Shown one piece after another: positions 1 through 8,647 of a DNA stretch of 64,000 nucleotides (position 1 is its first letter; every line of letters begins with the position of its first letter). Below the pieces are notes generated by a model. The model ran no database searches. It was given only the letters and a program-made list of their open reading frames with translations, and was not told the origin of the DNA. The DNA is from Hyphomonadaceae bacterium UBA1849 (GTDB taxonomy: Bacteria; Pseudomonadota; Alphaproteobacteria; Caulobacterales; Hyphomonadaceae). A program made the position numbers and the translations under genes. The stretch lies in assembly GCA_002338565.1 (NCBI GenBank), contig DDIN01000008.1:1849309-1913308 (forward strand). Reading direction: 5' to 3'.

Positions 1-2
1 TG

Positions 3-1970
3 TCCGTCGCGGCAGGTAATTATTCCAGCTATGAGCTGACGGGCGTTGCAAACATCGCTGTGGGCGAAAATTCAGCTGTGCGTCTGGCAGGCTCTGTGTC
101 TGGTCGTGATGGCTATTACGACGACGGTACCGGCGATGCCGAAGATCTGGCGCTGCGTGCTCAGTTCTTCACGGTCATCAATGAAGACCTCGATGTTCGC
201 ATTGCAGCCGACTATTCCACGCAGGGCGGTGTAGGTTCTGGCGTGAACGTCGAAGGTGTTTACACATTCGCGCCATTCCAGGGTAACCTTCCGGTGCCGA
301 ACTGGCCGTTCATCCCGTCTGGTCTGGATGCTTTCACGGGTCTTCATGATCCAACTGCGCAGCAGTTTGTGACTCAGAATGCGACCGCCGCTCCACTGTT
401 CTCACCGCTTGATAACTTTGCTTATCCGTCCCGTGATGACACGTATTGGGGTGTGAGCGCCGAGATTAATTATGATCTTGGATGGGCCGACCTGGTGATC
501 ATTCCGGCTTATCGCCACTCCGAACTGGACAACCAGTTCAATGGACCTCCATTCCGCGCGGCGATCAACCAGGATGAAGCTGAGCAGACCAGTATTGAAG
601 CGCGTCTTTCAGGTTCGGTCAGTGCGATCGACTATATTCTCGGCGCATATTATTTTGATGAGTCCGTCGAGGGCGTGAACTCTTTCAACCAGTTCTCTAC
701 GGTCACGTATAACGACTTCCAGAGCGATGTTGAATCTACGGCATTCTTTGCGCGTGCGACGTATAACGTCACGGACGAATTCCGCTTGGTCGGCGGTATC
801 CGCTATACTGACGAGCAGCGTGCGTATGACACGCGAGCAATCTCGGCAGCTGCGGTTTGCCTGATCGAGCCGCCTCCGGGTGTTGTGCCGAGCTGTGCGC
901 ATGTGCCGACTCTTCCGACAGGTCTGACAGCTGCTGATTCCCTGTCGCAGCTTGATCCGGCGCTGTTTACTGGCCCACCTCTGCCGGTGCTTCTCGATCA
1001 GATCGAGAACAATCCATCAGGTGTTCCGGCATTCACACCATATGGTCCGTTTGGTATGTTTGGGCCGCAGGCTATCCTCGCCTTCACTCCAACAGTCATA
1101 GACCGCTCTGCGAGTGACGAGGAAGTGACCTATCGCGTCGCGGCTGAGTACGACGTCACGCCGGATAACCTGCTTTATGCAAGCTATGAGACAGGCTTCC
1201 GTGCAGGTGGCTTCAACCAGAGCTTCGGTTTTGAAGAGTATGATCCGGAATACATCGATGCCTTCACGATCGGTTCCAAAAACCGTTTCTTTGACGAGAC
1301 GCTGGAGCTGAATGCTGAGCTCTTCTTCTGGGAGTATGAAGACCAGCAACTTGCTGCTCTCGGCCTCGACGCACGCGGAGATAACTCATTCTACACGCGT
1401 AATGTCGGTTCGTCGTCAATCCAGGGTCTGGAGCTGGACTTCCAGTACGCAGCGGCTGCGAACACGCTGATCCGTGGCATGGTGCAGGTTCTCGATGCGT
1501 CTTACGACGAGTTCTCCTATACGCAGGTTGACCTCTCTGACGACACTGACCCACCTAACTTCCTTACACCGGTGACGGGCTGTGATTTCACCCAGCTTGG
1601 CGTTGACGGAGATCCGGCAACTCCGCGTGAATTCGCGGTCGACTGTTCGGGGCAGAGCGCGCTGAATGCGCCAGACCTGACGCTTACAGCTGGCATCCAG
1701 CAGATCTGGGAGCTTGAGAACTTCGAACTGATCGGCAATCTCGACGCTCGCTATCGTAGTGAACGTCAGATCGGCTTCAGCTATGTTCCTGGTAGCCAGG
1801 CAGATGCGGTGACAACAGCAGACCTGTCGCTGACCCTGTTGCGACGATTTATCAGGTTGGCGCCGGCAATGTCGCCGGAGCGAACTATGAGCCACCGCGT
1901 ACCTTCGGTGTCCGCTTCGGTCTCGACTTCTAACATTCTCCTGAGGCAGGAAGGGCTGTTTATGCGGTAG
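3..1970 (+). CDS. TonB-dependent outer-membrane receptor, 5'-partial and frameshifted at the 3' end
   Basis: The reading frame is open from the window edge, so the signal peptide, TonB box and most of the plug lie upstream. What is visible is a beta-barrel with alternating aromatic and polar strands, including the conserved receptor stretch LLYASYETGFRAGGFNQSF near position 1170 and repeated surface-loop/strand units. These receptors import bulky or scarce ligands across the outer membrane using TonB energy. The frame runs to a stop at 1970 with an unlikely arginine-rich tail ending in LFMR. In another frame, 1844-1933 encodes a normal receptor ending (TIYQVGAGN, then EPPRTFGVRFGLDF and stop) with the terminal Phe needed for barrel assembly. 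A small deletion with frameshift near 1830-1844 best explains this. The gene may be non-functional; a sequencing error is possible but would not restore the strand that also seems to be missing. Confidence 0.85.
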   Translation, partial: SVAAGNYSSYELTGVANIAVGENSAVRLAGSVSGRDGYYDDGTGDAEDLALRAQFFTVINEDLDVRIAADYSTQGGVGSGVNVEGVYTFAPFQGNLPVPNWPFIPSGLDAFTGLHDPTAQQFVTQNATAAPLFSPLDNFAYPSRDDTYWGVSAEINYDLGWADLVIIPAYRHSELDNQFNGPPFRAAINQDEAEQTSIEARLSGSVSAIDYILGAYYFDESVEGVNSFNQFSTVTYNDFQSDVESTAFFARATYNVTDEFRLVGGIRYTDEQRAYDTRAISAAAVCLIEPPPGVVPSCAHVPTLPTGLTAADSLSQLDPALFTGPPLPVLLDQIENNPSGVPAFTPYGPFGMFGPQAILAFTPTVIDRSASDEEVTYRVAAEYDVTPDNLLYASYETGFRAGGFNQSFGFEEYDPEYIDAFTIGSKNRFFDETLELNAELFFWEYEDQQLAALGLDARGDNSFYTRNVGSSSIQGLELDFQYAAAANTLIRGMVQVLDASYDEFSYTQVDLSDDTDPPNFLTPVTGCDFTQLGVDGDPATPREFAVDCSGQSALNAPDLTLTAGIQQIWELENFELIGNLDARYRSERQIGFSYVPGSQADAVTTADLSLTLLRRFIRLAPAMSPERTMSHRVPSVSASVSTSNILLRQEGLFMR

Positions 1971-1997
1971 CCCTTCCTACTGAGTGTGAACTCCAAA

Positions 1998-2029
1998 AGC
2001 CTCTGGCCCTGTGCCAGAGGCTCTTTTTT
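1998..2029 (+). terminator. Rho-independent terminator after the partial receptor
   Basis: A perfect 10-bp stem (1998-2007 with 2013-2022) and 5-nt loop is followed by TCTTTTTT. It lies 65 bp after the restored receptor stop at 1933. Confidence 0.85.
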
Positions 2030-2065
2030 ATCTGAGAGCAGGGTTTAGCCGTTGAGTGTCCGCCA

Positions 2066-2104
2066 AAAGAAAAAGGCCCATGCTGGTAAAGCATGAGCCC
2101 TTCT
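2066..2104 (-). terminator. Rho-independent terminator of the catabolic operon
   Basis: Read on the minus strand, a 9-bp stem with one G-U pair (2075-2083 with 2091-2099) is followed by a U-rich run (complement of 2066-2074). It closes the operon ending at 2144. Confidence 0.7.
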
Positions 2105-2143
2105 TCTGTGGTCCGGGGAGAACCAACAGCGTGGTCGTTGAGA

Positions 2144-3373
2144 TCAGACGTGGAGCTCGGTCAGCGCCAGAGACATCTTCTCCTGATCTGCCAGATAGTC
2201 TTTCTGGATGAGCTTGCCGAGCACTGATGTGTTGTCGAAGATAAAGTCACGGACCATTGCGACAGGCGCTGGTGCGTGGTGGAAGCGCTGGCCCAGTTCG
2301 CGTGCAAACTCTACCTGGTGATTTACATAGTCGACGCGCTCTGCCTCGAAACGATTGAATGCGGCGGTGACTGCACCAGCATCCTCCAGAGAGGCGTTCT
2401 TGAATTCGCGTGCAAGGAAGTAGCCGTCCTCAATGCCCATGCCCATGCCGTACGCGGCATAAGGAGACACCGGATGAACTGAATCACCTACGCAGACGAT
2501 ACGACCTTTCGACCATGATTTCATTGATGGACGGTTGTAGATGTTCCACGGGAAAATCTGGCTTTCAAAATTGGTATGATCCGGGAAGCGCGGCAGCGGA
2601 TCAGCAAAGTCTTTCAGGAGATTACGCAGATACGCTTCCGGATTTTCCGGAACCGGCTGGTCCTCAGTAACAGGCTCTACAATCCACCATTCAAAGCCTG
2701 GCTTGCCATCGTGTAGCATCGGGAACCAGCTTGCCTGAATTTTGCGGCCATGGCTGATCGCGCCATAGGTGCGGTCGAGGCCTTCAATATGATCGCACCA
2801 GGCAAGCCAGACACGCAGGCCAACATGGAACAGGCCGGGATCGCCAAACGCCTGTTCTGATACTTTTGAACGTACGCCATCAGCGCCGACAATAATATCT
2901 GCGGTGACTGTCGCGCCATTCTCGAAATGGGCGATGACCTCGTCGCCTGTCTCTTCGTAGTAGGAGAAGGCGTGATCAGGGACGATGACATTGTCAGGCA
3001 GGATTTTCATCATCTTGCCGAACGCAGACTTGCGCAGCACGCCGTAGTGCCAGCCTGGAATGCCAAAAGACTTTTCAATATTCGGGTTAAACGGCAGCGT
3101 TGCGCGGAGTTTGCCCTTGTTATTGCGGAACTGTACGCCGGTTTTCGACCCAAAGCTCGGCCCAACATCAATGCCATACTCACGCAGGACCGCGAGCACA
3201 GGAACGCTCAGAAGAACCGCGCCGCCGAGTGGTTGCGGCTCGGGGTTCTTTTCGAACAAGCGGACATCAAAACCCTGTTTTAGAAACGCGATAGCGGCGG
3301 AAACGCCCGTCGGGCCTGCACCGATAATCGCGACGCGCTTACCTTTGCGCCATGCGCCTGACTCTGCCGTCAT
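2144..3373 (-). CDS. FAD-dependent aromatic-ring monooxygenase (PHBH family)
   Basis: This 409-aa class A flavoprotein monooxygenase would use NAD(P)H and O2 to hydroxylate an aromatic or related ring. It shows the N-terminal Rossmann GxGxxG site (IIGAGPTGVSAAIAFL, residues about 14-29), the mid-protein GADGVRSKV motif that contacts both FAD and NAD(P)H, and the late FAD-ribityl motif with GRIVCVGDSVHPVSPYAAYG near residue 290. Length matches 4-hydroxybenzoate/salicylate hydroxylases. It is the last gene of the minus-strand operon, 77 bp after a second monooxygenase of the same family, so successive hydroxylations of one substrate are plausible. The exact substrate cannot be read from the sequence. 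Confidence 0.88.
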   Translation of the reverse strand: MTAESGAWRKGKRVAIIGAGPTGVSAAIAFLKQGFDVRLFEKNPEPQPLGGAVLLSVPVLAVLREYGIDVGPSFGSKTGVQFRNNKGKLRATLPFNPNIEKSFGIPGWHYGVLRKSAFGKMMKILPDNVIVPDHAFSYYEETGDEVIAHFENGATVTADIIVGADGVRSKVSEQAFGDPGLFHVGLRVWLAWCDHIEGLDRTYGAISHGRKIQASWFPMLHDGKPGFEWWIVEPVTEDQPVPENPEAYLRNLLKDFADPLPRFPDHTNFESQIFPWNIYNRPSMKSWSKGRIVCVGDSVHPVSPYAAYGMGMGIEDGYFLAREFKNASLEDAGAVTAAFNRFEAERVDYVNHQVEFARELGQRFHHAPAPVAMVRDFIFDNTSVLGKLIQKDYLADQEKMSLALTELHV

Positions 3374-3450
3374 GAAATATCTCCCTTAATCCTCGTTTCG
3401 CGCTGCTTTGCGAGCCAGGCGGAAACTGAACCTGTATATTTTTTCGATCT

Positions 3451-4584
3451 CTAGATCGGTTCAGCCACAATCTGGTACATTTCCGCTGTAGCTTTGGAAT
3501 TATCGATGGCGGGCCCTTTGCCCAGCTGGCCCATGCAGATTGCAAGGCTGTTCTTTACGACATAGTTGCAGCGGTCGAAGCGGCGGTTTCGATAATTTCG
3601 GAATGCCTCTTCGACGTTATCAGACTTGCTGAGCTCGTCAGCGATGACGAGGCCATCCTCGATCGCGAGCCCGGCGCCCTGACCCAGATGCGGCGTGGTT
3701 GCGTGAACCGCGTCACCCAAAAGGGCGATCCGTCCTTTCGCCCAGTCGCCTTCCAGCATCATGCCTTCAAGCGGACGGTAAACAACGCCGCTGTTGTCCG
3801 TGACCTGAGCGGCGAGTTTTCGGATGGCTTCTGACGGGTGGTTTTCAATCCGGCTACGCATTTCTGCGGCGAGCGTGGATGGCTCAAAATGCGGGTTATC
3901 CGGCTCGGGCGTCGTCACATACATGTACATGATGTCCGGCCCCATAGGCACGAGACCAACACCCGGAGCGCCATTATAAACCCAGAGGCCCTGTACGTCT
4001 TCAACGCGATCAAAATTGTAACGCCAGACTGATTGTCCGGTGAATTGAGGACCCGGAATGTCGGGGAAAATCCGCTTGCGTGTATCCGAGTAAACGCCGT
4101 CGGCTCCGATCACAAAGTCATAGCTATCGTTAGTGCCATCGCTGAACGTCACATTTACCTGCGTACCGGTGTCTTCCATATCCGAGACTGTCAGGCCAAG
4201 TCTGACATTGGCGCCTGCGCGAGTTGTCGCGTCGCCAAGAACCTTTTGGAGGGCAGGGCGGCCAATGCCAACGCCGGCAGGATATCCCTCGACGAGTGTC
4301 GGCTGAGGCACGTGCGCGACTTCCATGCCGTTCGGTGCGAAGATCTTCACGTGATCAAAGCCATAGCCGGAGGAAATATAGTCGTCGAGAATGCCCAGCT
4401 CCGCGACCGCGCGGACGACATTGGTTTGCTGGATGATGCCAACACCATAGACCGACCATTCAGGGTCACGTTCGATAACGTCTACGTCGAAGCCCTTCTT
4501 GCGAAGAGCGATAGCAGCTGACAATCCGCCAATACCACCACCAATAATGAGTGCGTGGCTTTGTTCCGACCGTGTTTCCTCCAT
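3451..4584 (-). CDS. FAD-dependent monooxygenase, second family member in the operon
   Basis: A protein of about 377 aa from the same fold as its downstream neighbour. It has the dinucleotide site IIGGGIGGLSAAIALRKKGF near the N terminus, GADGVYSDTRKRIF in the middle and GRIALLGDAVHATTPHLGQG near residue 290. The ATG at 4584 is preferred because AAAGGTAA lies a few bases upstream; an in-frame TTG at 4599 lacks a comparable site. The likely role is hydroxylation (or oxidative decarboxylation) of an aromatic or enolic intermediate. The sequence is clearly diverged from the 2144-3373 protein, so this is not a recent duplication. Confidence 0.87.
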   Translation of the reverse strand: MEETRSEQSHALIIGGGIGGLSAAIALRKKGFDVDVIERDPEWSVYGVGIIQQTNVVRAVAELGILDDYISSGYGFDHVKIFAPNGMEVAHVPQPTLVEGYPAGVGIGRPALQKVLGDATTRAGANVRLGLTVSDMEDTGTQVNVTFSDGTNDSYDFVIGADGVYSDTRKRIFPDIPGPQFTGQSVWRYNFDRVEDVQGLWVYNGAPGVGLVPMGPDIMYMYVTTPEPDNPHFEPSTLAAEMRSRIENHPSEAIRKLAAQVTDNSGVVYRPLEGMMLEGDWAKGRIALLGDAVHATTPHLGQGAGLAIEDGLVIADELSKSDNVEEAFRNYRNRRFDRCNYVVKNSLAICMGQLGKGPAIDNSKATAEMYQIVAEPI

Positions 4585-4647
4585 GGTATTACCTTTCAAT
4601 GCGAGCGGTGCTTGTTCTTGTCTGTCCGCTCTTTGATGTCCTGCGTG

Positions 4648-5622
4648 TCAGTTTTTGATGACGACCTGGTCCAGCGGGCCGAATAGCGGCTCTCCGTTTA
4701 GCGTTTGAGCTTCCATACGGATGCGGTCGCCGAATGACATAAAGGGCGTCCGGACTTCGCCGAACTCGATCATGTCGATGGCGCGGCGCTCTGAAATGCA
4801 TGACGAACCGACGCTGGCATAATACTCGTTTGATACGGTGCCTGAGCCGATGATTGTACCTGCGACGAGGCTTCTTGAGTGCGCGGCATGCGCAATCAGA
4901 TCATCAAAGCCATAGGCCATTTCAGAGCCGTTTGCGTTTCCGAAGGTTTTGTCATTCCATTCAATTTTGAGAGGCAGGTGCACGCGCGCATTCTGCCATG
5001 CCTCGCCCAGCTCATCCGGTGTGACGGCGATCGGCGCCATGCTGCAGGCCGGTTTCGCCTGAACCCAGCCAAAGCCTGTTTTCATTTCGGCCGGAGCGAT
5101 TGCGCGCAGGCTCCAGTCGTTGATCTGAACTATCAGACGGATGTGAGCGCGGGCCTCTTCGGCAGACGTGCCCATAGGCACGGCATCAGTAATGACGCCA
5201 AACTCGCCTTCGAAGTCGATACCATCGTCTTCGCTTGGCAGATTTACATCGGCGTAAGGACCAATGAAACGGTCAGACAGCCCCTGATACATAAGCGGTT
5301 TGTCGGTTTCGATTGGCGGGAGGTTGAAGGCTTGCTGCATCAGCTCGCCATGCTTTTCAAACGCAGAACCGTCGAGCCATTGCCATGCCCGTGGCATAGG
5401 TGCGAGGCAGTCTTTGAGGTCCAGTGTTCTGGCGCCTTTGGCCGTGCCAGCGTTTACCGCCGAAAACAGCTCCAGCAATTGCCCCTCAACCTCACTCCAG
5501 CGCTCGATGGCGGCCTGAAGTGTTGGCGCGATGTGGGCTGCATTGGCTGCCCGTGTCAGGTCCCTGGAAACGACGAACAACTCGCCGTCAGGGCTGATGC
5601 CTTTGAGGGTGGCAAGCTTCAT
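4648..5622 (-). CDS. Fumarylacetoacetate hydrolase family protein
   Basis: This 324-aa protein belongs to the FAH superfamily, metal-dependent enzymes that hydrolyse, hydrate, isomerise or decarboxylate 2-oxo/acylpyruvate products of ring cleavage. The core motif DFEGEFGVI (about residue 140) carries the acidic metal ligands. It is followed by the conserved IVQINDWSLRAI segment, a KP..CSMAPIAVTPDELG stretch and GSGTVSN near residue 260. An N-terminal domain of about 100 aa precedes the catalytic domain, as in many bacterial homologues. Its start overlaps the cupin gene stop by 4 bp, which indicates translational coupling. It probably processes the product of the neighbouring extradiol dioxygenase after hydrolysis. 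Confidence 0.88.
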   Translation of the reverse strand: MKLATLKGISPDGELFVVSRDLTRAANAAHIAPTLQAAIERWSEVEGQLLELFSAVNAGTAKGARTLDLKDCLAPMPRAWQWLDGSAFEKHGELMQQAFNLPPIETDKPLMYQGLSDRFIGPYADVNLPSEDDGIDFEGEFGVITDAVPMGTSAEEARAHIRLIVQINDWSLRAIAPAEMKTGFGWVQAKPACSMAPIAVTPDELGEAWQNARVHLPLKIEWNDKTFGNANGSEMAYGFDDLIAHAAHSRSLVAGTIIGSGTVSNEYYASVGSSCISERRAIDMIEFGEVRTPFMSFGDRIRMEAQTLNGEPLFGPLDQVVIKN

Positions 5623-6200
5623 GGCAGCTGCGCTTTCAGCTCTGGCGTATAGGTCCCGTCAATCAGTACAAATGCAATGCGGCACACTTTGTCCGAACGG
5701 TTTGCCCAGCCATGGTTGGTGCCGCGCTGAACGACGATGTCGCCGGGGCCAATCGTCGTTTCGCCCTCATCCATGATCAGCACCAGCTCACCTTCGAGAA
5801 CGATTCCGAAATCGACAGTTTCAGTACGGTGCATGAAGGCATGACGTGTGCTTTTGCCTTCTTCAGCAACGGCATCTTCCGCGCCAATTTCCGCAAAATG
5901 GGCTTTGCGCTCTTCAGGTGACATGTCGTCAAAGCGCTGCTCGTCGTCGGGCATTATTTCGAGAACGCGGATACGCACACCGCGCTCGGGAGGGGACAGA
6001 ATAATACCCTCTTCGTGCGGTTCGCCGCTATTATGATCGATCTCGACAGGCGTGCCGCGTGTGTTCCAGATTTCATGGAACATCGGGCCGTGTTCGCCAC
6101 CAATCAAAAGTTGGCGCGGCGCAAAACCGTCTTCCTGAATGATGGCCTTGCCGTCAGCATTGTGGCCGGTGACGACGCGCCGAACAGGTTTCCATTCCAT
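5619..6200 (-). CDS. Cupin-domain protein of the aromatic operon
   Basis: A 193-aa protein with a single C-terminal cupin barrel. Motif 1 is represented around HRTETVDFGIVLEGELVL and motif 2 by GDIVVQRGTNHGWANRS, with His, Glu and His available as metal ligands. The N-terminal third (residues 1-100) includes a His-containing HGPMFHEIW strand. Relatives of this layout are often found beside flavin monooxygenases and FAH enzymes. A role as a small dioxygenase, isomerase or stabilising binding protein for an unstable intermediate is possible, but none can be assigned from sequence. It is coupled to the FAH gene by a 4-bp overlap. Confidence 0.8.
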   Translation of the reverse strand: MEWKPVRRVVTGHNADGKAIIQEDGFAPRQLLIGGEHGPMFHEIWNTRGTPVEIDHNSGEPHEEGIILSPPERGVRIRVLEIMPDDEQRFDDMSPEERKAHFAEIGAEDAVAEEGKSTRHAFMHRTETVDFGIVLEGELVLIMDEGETTIGPGDIVVQRGTNHGWANRSDKVCRIAFVLIDGTYTPELKAQLP

Positions 6201-6218
6201 TGTTATTCCTCCCAGATA

Positions 6219-7379
6219 TCAGGCTGTGTGTCCGCCGAGCGTCTCGGCAAACCAGTCTGCGATATAGTGGCGGCCAAAATTCATATTGTCTGCGCCGACA
6301 TGCTCCACGCCGCCCTCACGCTCGGTGAAGATTTTCAGCTCGCGTTTTGGACAATTGGTCAGCTGGTCATAGGCCTGATAGGCGTAGTCGACGCTGATCT
6401 GACGGTCTTTTGCGCCGTGTGTGACCAGGAATGGCATAGTGACTTTTTCCATCACGCCATTGAGGTTCATGCCTTCGATCTTTTTGAAGAAGTCGTCCAT
6501 GTCCTTCGTGCCGAATACCCACATGACGTGGTTCCAGTAATGCGGCACCGGGTTTTCGCCTTCACTCTTCAAGCGCCCTTGCTGGACTTCCGCCCAGTTA
6601 TGGTTGGCACCCCAGACCGCAGCGGAGGCAAAGCGTGGTTCAAAAGCTGCGGCACGACCGACAAAGTGTCCGCCGAGGGAAATGCCGGAAATGCCAATGC
6701 GCTCAGCATCTACGTCATCGCGCGCGGCCAGCCAGTCGAAGATCGGGGTTGCCCATTCTTCGGTAAATGGCGTTGCTGGAAGGTCTTGTAGACGAATGGC
6801 TTCGCCCGTGCCCGGCTGGTCAATGCACAGCGTTGAGATGCCGCGACGGGCAAGCTCGTGCGGAAGGTAGGTCCAGAAAAGGAGCTCTTTACAGCTATCC
6901 AGGCCGTTTGTGAAAATCACACATGGCGCTTCGCCTTCTACGCCCTCTGCGCGGGTGAAATAGGCTGGAATGACTTTGCCCTGATACGGAATTTCAACGC
7001 GCTGACAGTCTTCGCCGCTGAATTCTACATACTTGTTGAAGGCATTGAGTCCCTTGGCGAAGGTTTCTTCGCGGCCCGGATGACCATGACCCTGCATGCG
7101 CTCGGCGGTGATGTAGTAGAGCGCGGCGCGACGAAGTTTGTCACCTGCAGAGAATTTGCGGCCTTTATCCAGATCTTCCTGTGCAAGGCCGTCGAGCTTT
7201 TCGGCCATTTTTGCCCATTCCGCCATGAATTGCGGCGTGCCAGCATCTGCGCCGTTTGCGGCTGCATCCTTGATTGGCTGGCACATATCGATGATCTCGC
7301 CCATCTCCGCACCGGATTGGATGGCGATAGAAACCGACAGGTTCCAGATATAGTTCGGGAAGTACTCAAATAGCGCCAC
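6219..7379 (-). CDS. Alpha/beta hydrolase, dihydroxypseudooxynicotine-hydrolase-like
   Basis: A 386-aa alpha/beta-hydrolase with a helical N-terminal cap of about 130 aa. The nucleophile elbow is GISLGGHF (around residue 237), with the acid probably in THGAKDRQI near residue 330 and the histidine in GGVEHVGADN near residue 360. Length, cap and the TNGLDSCKELL oxyanion strand resemble the 2,6-dihydroxypseudooxynicotine hydrolase/FrsA-like group, several members of which cleave C-C bonds in aryl ketones. In this operon it would follow the extradiol dioxygenase and hydrolyse the ring-fission product before the FAH enzyme acts. That order is inferred from gene context. Confidence 0.8.
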   Translation of the reverse strand: MALFEYFPNYIWNLSVSIAIQSGAEMGEIIDMCQPIKDAAANGADAGTPQFMAEWAKMAEKLDGLAQEDLDKGRKFSAGDKLRRAALYYITAERMQGHGHPGREETFAKGLNAFNKYVEFSGEDCQRVEIPYQGKVIPAYFTRAEGVEGEAPCVIFTNGLDSCKELLFWTYLPHELARRGISTLCIDQPGTGEAIRLQDLPATPFTEEWATPIFDWLAARDDVDAERIGISGISLGGHFVGRAAAFEPRFASAAVWGANHNWAEVQQGRLKSEGENPVPHYWNHVMWVFGTKDMDDFFKKIEGMNLNGVMEKVTMPFLVTHGAKDRQISVDYAYQAYDQLTNCPKRELKIFTEREGGVEHVGADNMNFGRHYIADWFAETLGGHTA

Positions 7380-7382
7380 GTT

Positions 7383-8285
7383 TTAAATCTCCGGAGCTTT
7401 GAAAAGGCCTGCGTCTGGTTTCGGATGCGGCATGGTCTGCGGTCCGCCGATACCTGTGCCCCACTGATCCATGGTTTCCAGACTTGGCTGGTGAACTTTT
7501 GCGACCCATGTCGCATCATCGACTTTCTCAAGATCGGACGTGTATTCGACAGCCCATCCGCCGGGGGTCAGATAGTATGAGAAAATGTTGTTTCCTGCTG
7601 TGTGGCGACCGACGCCCCAGACGACATCATTGTCCATGTCGCGCAGACGCTTCAGGCCTTTCATGACCGCATCCACGCCTGGAACATCATAAGCGATGTG
7701 GTTGAATGTCGGCGGTCCGGGGACGACGGCCATACGGTGGTGCCATTCATTGCATCGCAGGAAGCACATAAAGTCGCCGAGCCAGTCGGAGACTTTGAAG
7801 CCAAGTGCGGCTTCGTAGAATTTTACCCAGGCTTTATGGTCTGGTGCGTGGAAGACCACGTGCGAGATTTTCTCAGGGCGTGGCTCACCTTCGCTCAGCG
7901 TTTCAGGCGTGCGACGCTCGAATTCTGTGGCGACCTCAATCGTGAAGCCGCTGACGTCGAAGAAGCGGAAGCCATATCCGCCACCTTTGCCAGCCAGTGG
8001 GCCCGGTTCTGTAACCGGCTTGCCACCCGCTGCTTTGACCTGCTCGAACAGTGCATCGACTTCAGCACGATCCGTCGCTGACCAGGAGACCACATCAATG
8101 CGCGGTTCATCCGTCTGGCGAAGGCGAACGCAGTATTGAGTGTCGCTGCCAGGCGCGGCCAGATAGATCAGGCCATCATCGCTCGGAACTTCAACCAGCT
8201 TCCATGCATCCAGATAGAAGCGCTTCTCTGCTTCAAGGTCCTTCACGCCATAGCCGACAAATCGAATATCATTCACGCGAGCCAT
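7383..8285 (-). CDS. VOC-superfamily extradiol ring-cleavage dioxygenase
   Basis: A 300-aa two-domain vicinal-oxygen-chelate protein of the type that cleaves catechols next to the diol using Fe(II). The C-terminal domain has candidate ligands for the 2-His-1-Glu triad: His in SHVVFHAPDH (about residue 145), His in FNHIAYDVPG (about residue 215) and Glu in WAVEYTSD (about residue 265). The N-terminal domain (VGYGVKDLEAEKRFYLDAW) is the degenerate structural half. The ATG at 8285 has AAGGAG 8 bp upstream; the frame extends further 5' but without a ribosome site. First gene of the operon, 3 bp from the hydrolase and divergent from the LysR regulator. Confidence 0.86.
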   Translation of the reverse strand: MARVNDIRFVGYGVKDLEAEKRFYLDAWKLVEVPSDDGLIYLAAPGSDTQYCVRLRQTDEPRIDVVSWSATDRAEVDALFEQVKAAGGKPVTEPGPLAGKGGGYGFRFFDVSGFTIEVATEFERRTPETLSEGEPRPEKISHVVFHAPDHKAWVKFYEAALGFKVSDWLGDFMCFLRCNEWHHRMAVVPGPPTFNHIAYDVPGVDAVMKGLKRLRDMDNDVVWGVGRHTAGNNIFSYYLTPGGWAVEYTSDLEKVDDATWVAKVHQPSLETMDQWGTGIGGPQTMPHPKPDAGLFKAPEI

Positions 8286-8647
8286 GCTCTCACTCCTTTC
8301 GCGCCAGATTGAGGGCATCGGACAGTGCGCACGCCGGTAGGTGGCGCCGAAAAGCTCAATGCATGAACCCGAAAGGCATGCCGCTCGCGCGGGCCGTTTT
8401 AATGAAACGGCGCATGCGGCATGTGGATCTGGGTTCTCCTCCCGAATATTTATTTGAGCCACGATAGCTGCGCATTATCCATATGCCCAAATAATTGTTT
8501 TTATAAGTTATGATAATTTTGGAAGATGATATGGATGCGGTGACATGAGCTGACCGTATCGGTGTCGGAGTCGCAGCAAACAATTGACGGATAGGGGAAT
8601 GCTTTTATTGTCGGGCGAATTGATAAGTTTTATGGATGATGTGACCC
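8286..8647 (+). promoter_or_regulatory. Divergent control region between catabolic operon and LysR gene
   Basis: This 362-bp AT-rich spacer separates the minus-strand operon from its LysR regulator. It contains ATCCATAT (8477-8484) and its exact inverse ATATGGAT (8529-8536), 44 bp apart, with a smaller symmetrical ATAAGTTAT (8503-8511) between them. Such spaced dyads fit LysR-type operators (T-N11-A or NodD-type boxes), but I could not assign -35/-10 elements with confidence. Confidence 0.45.
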
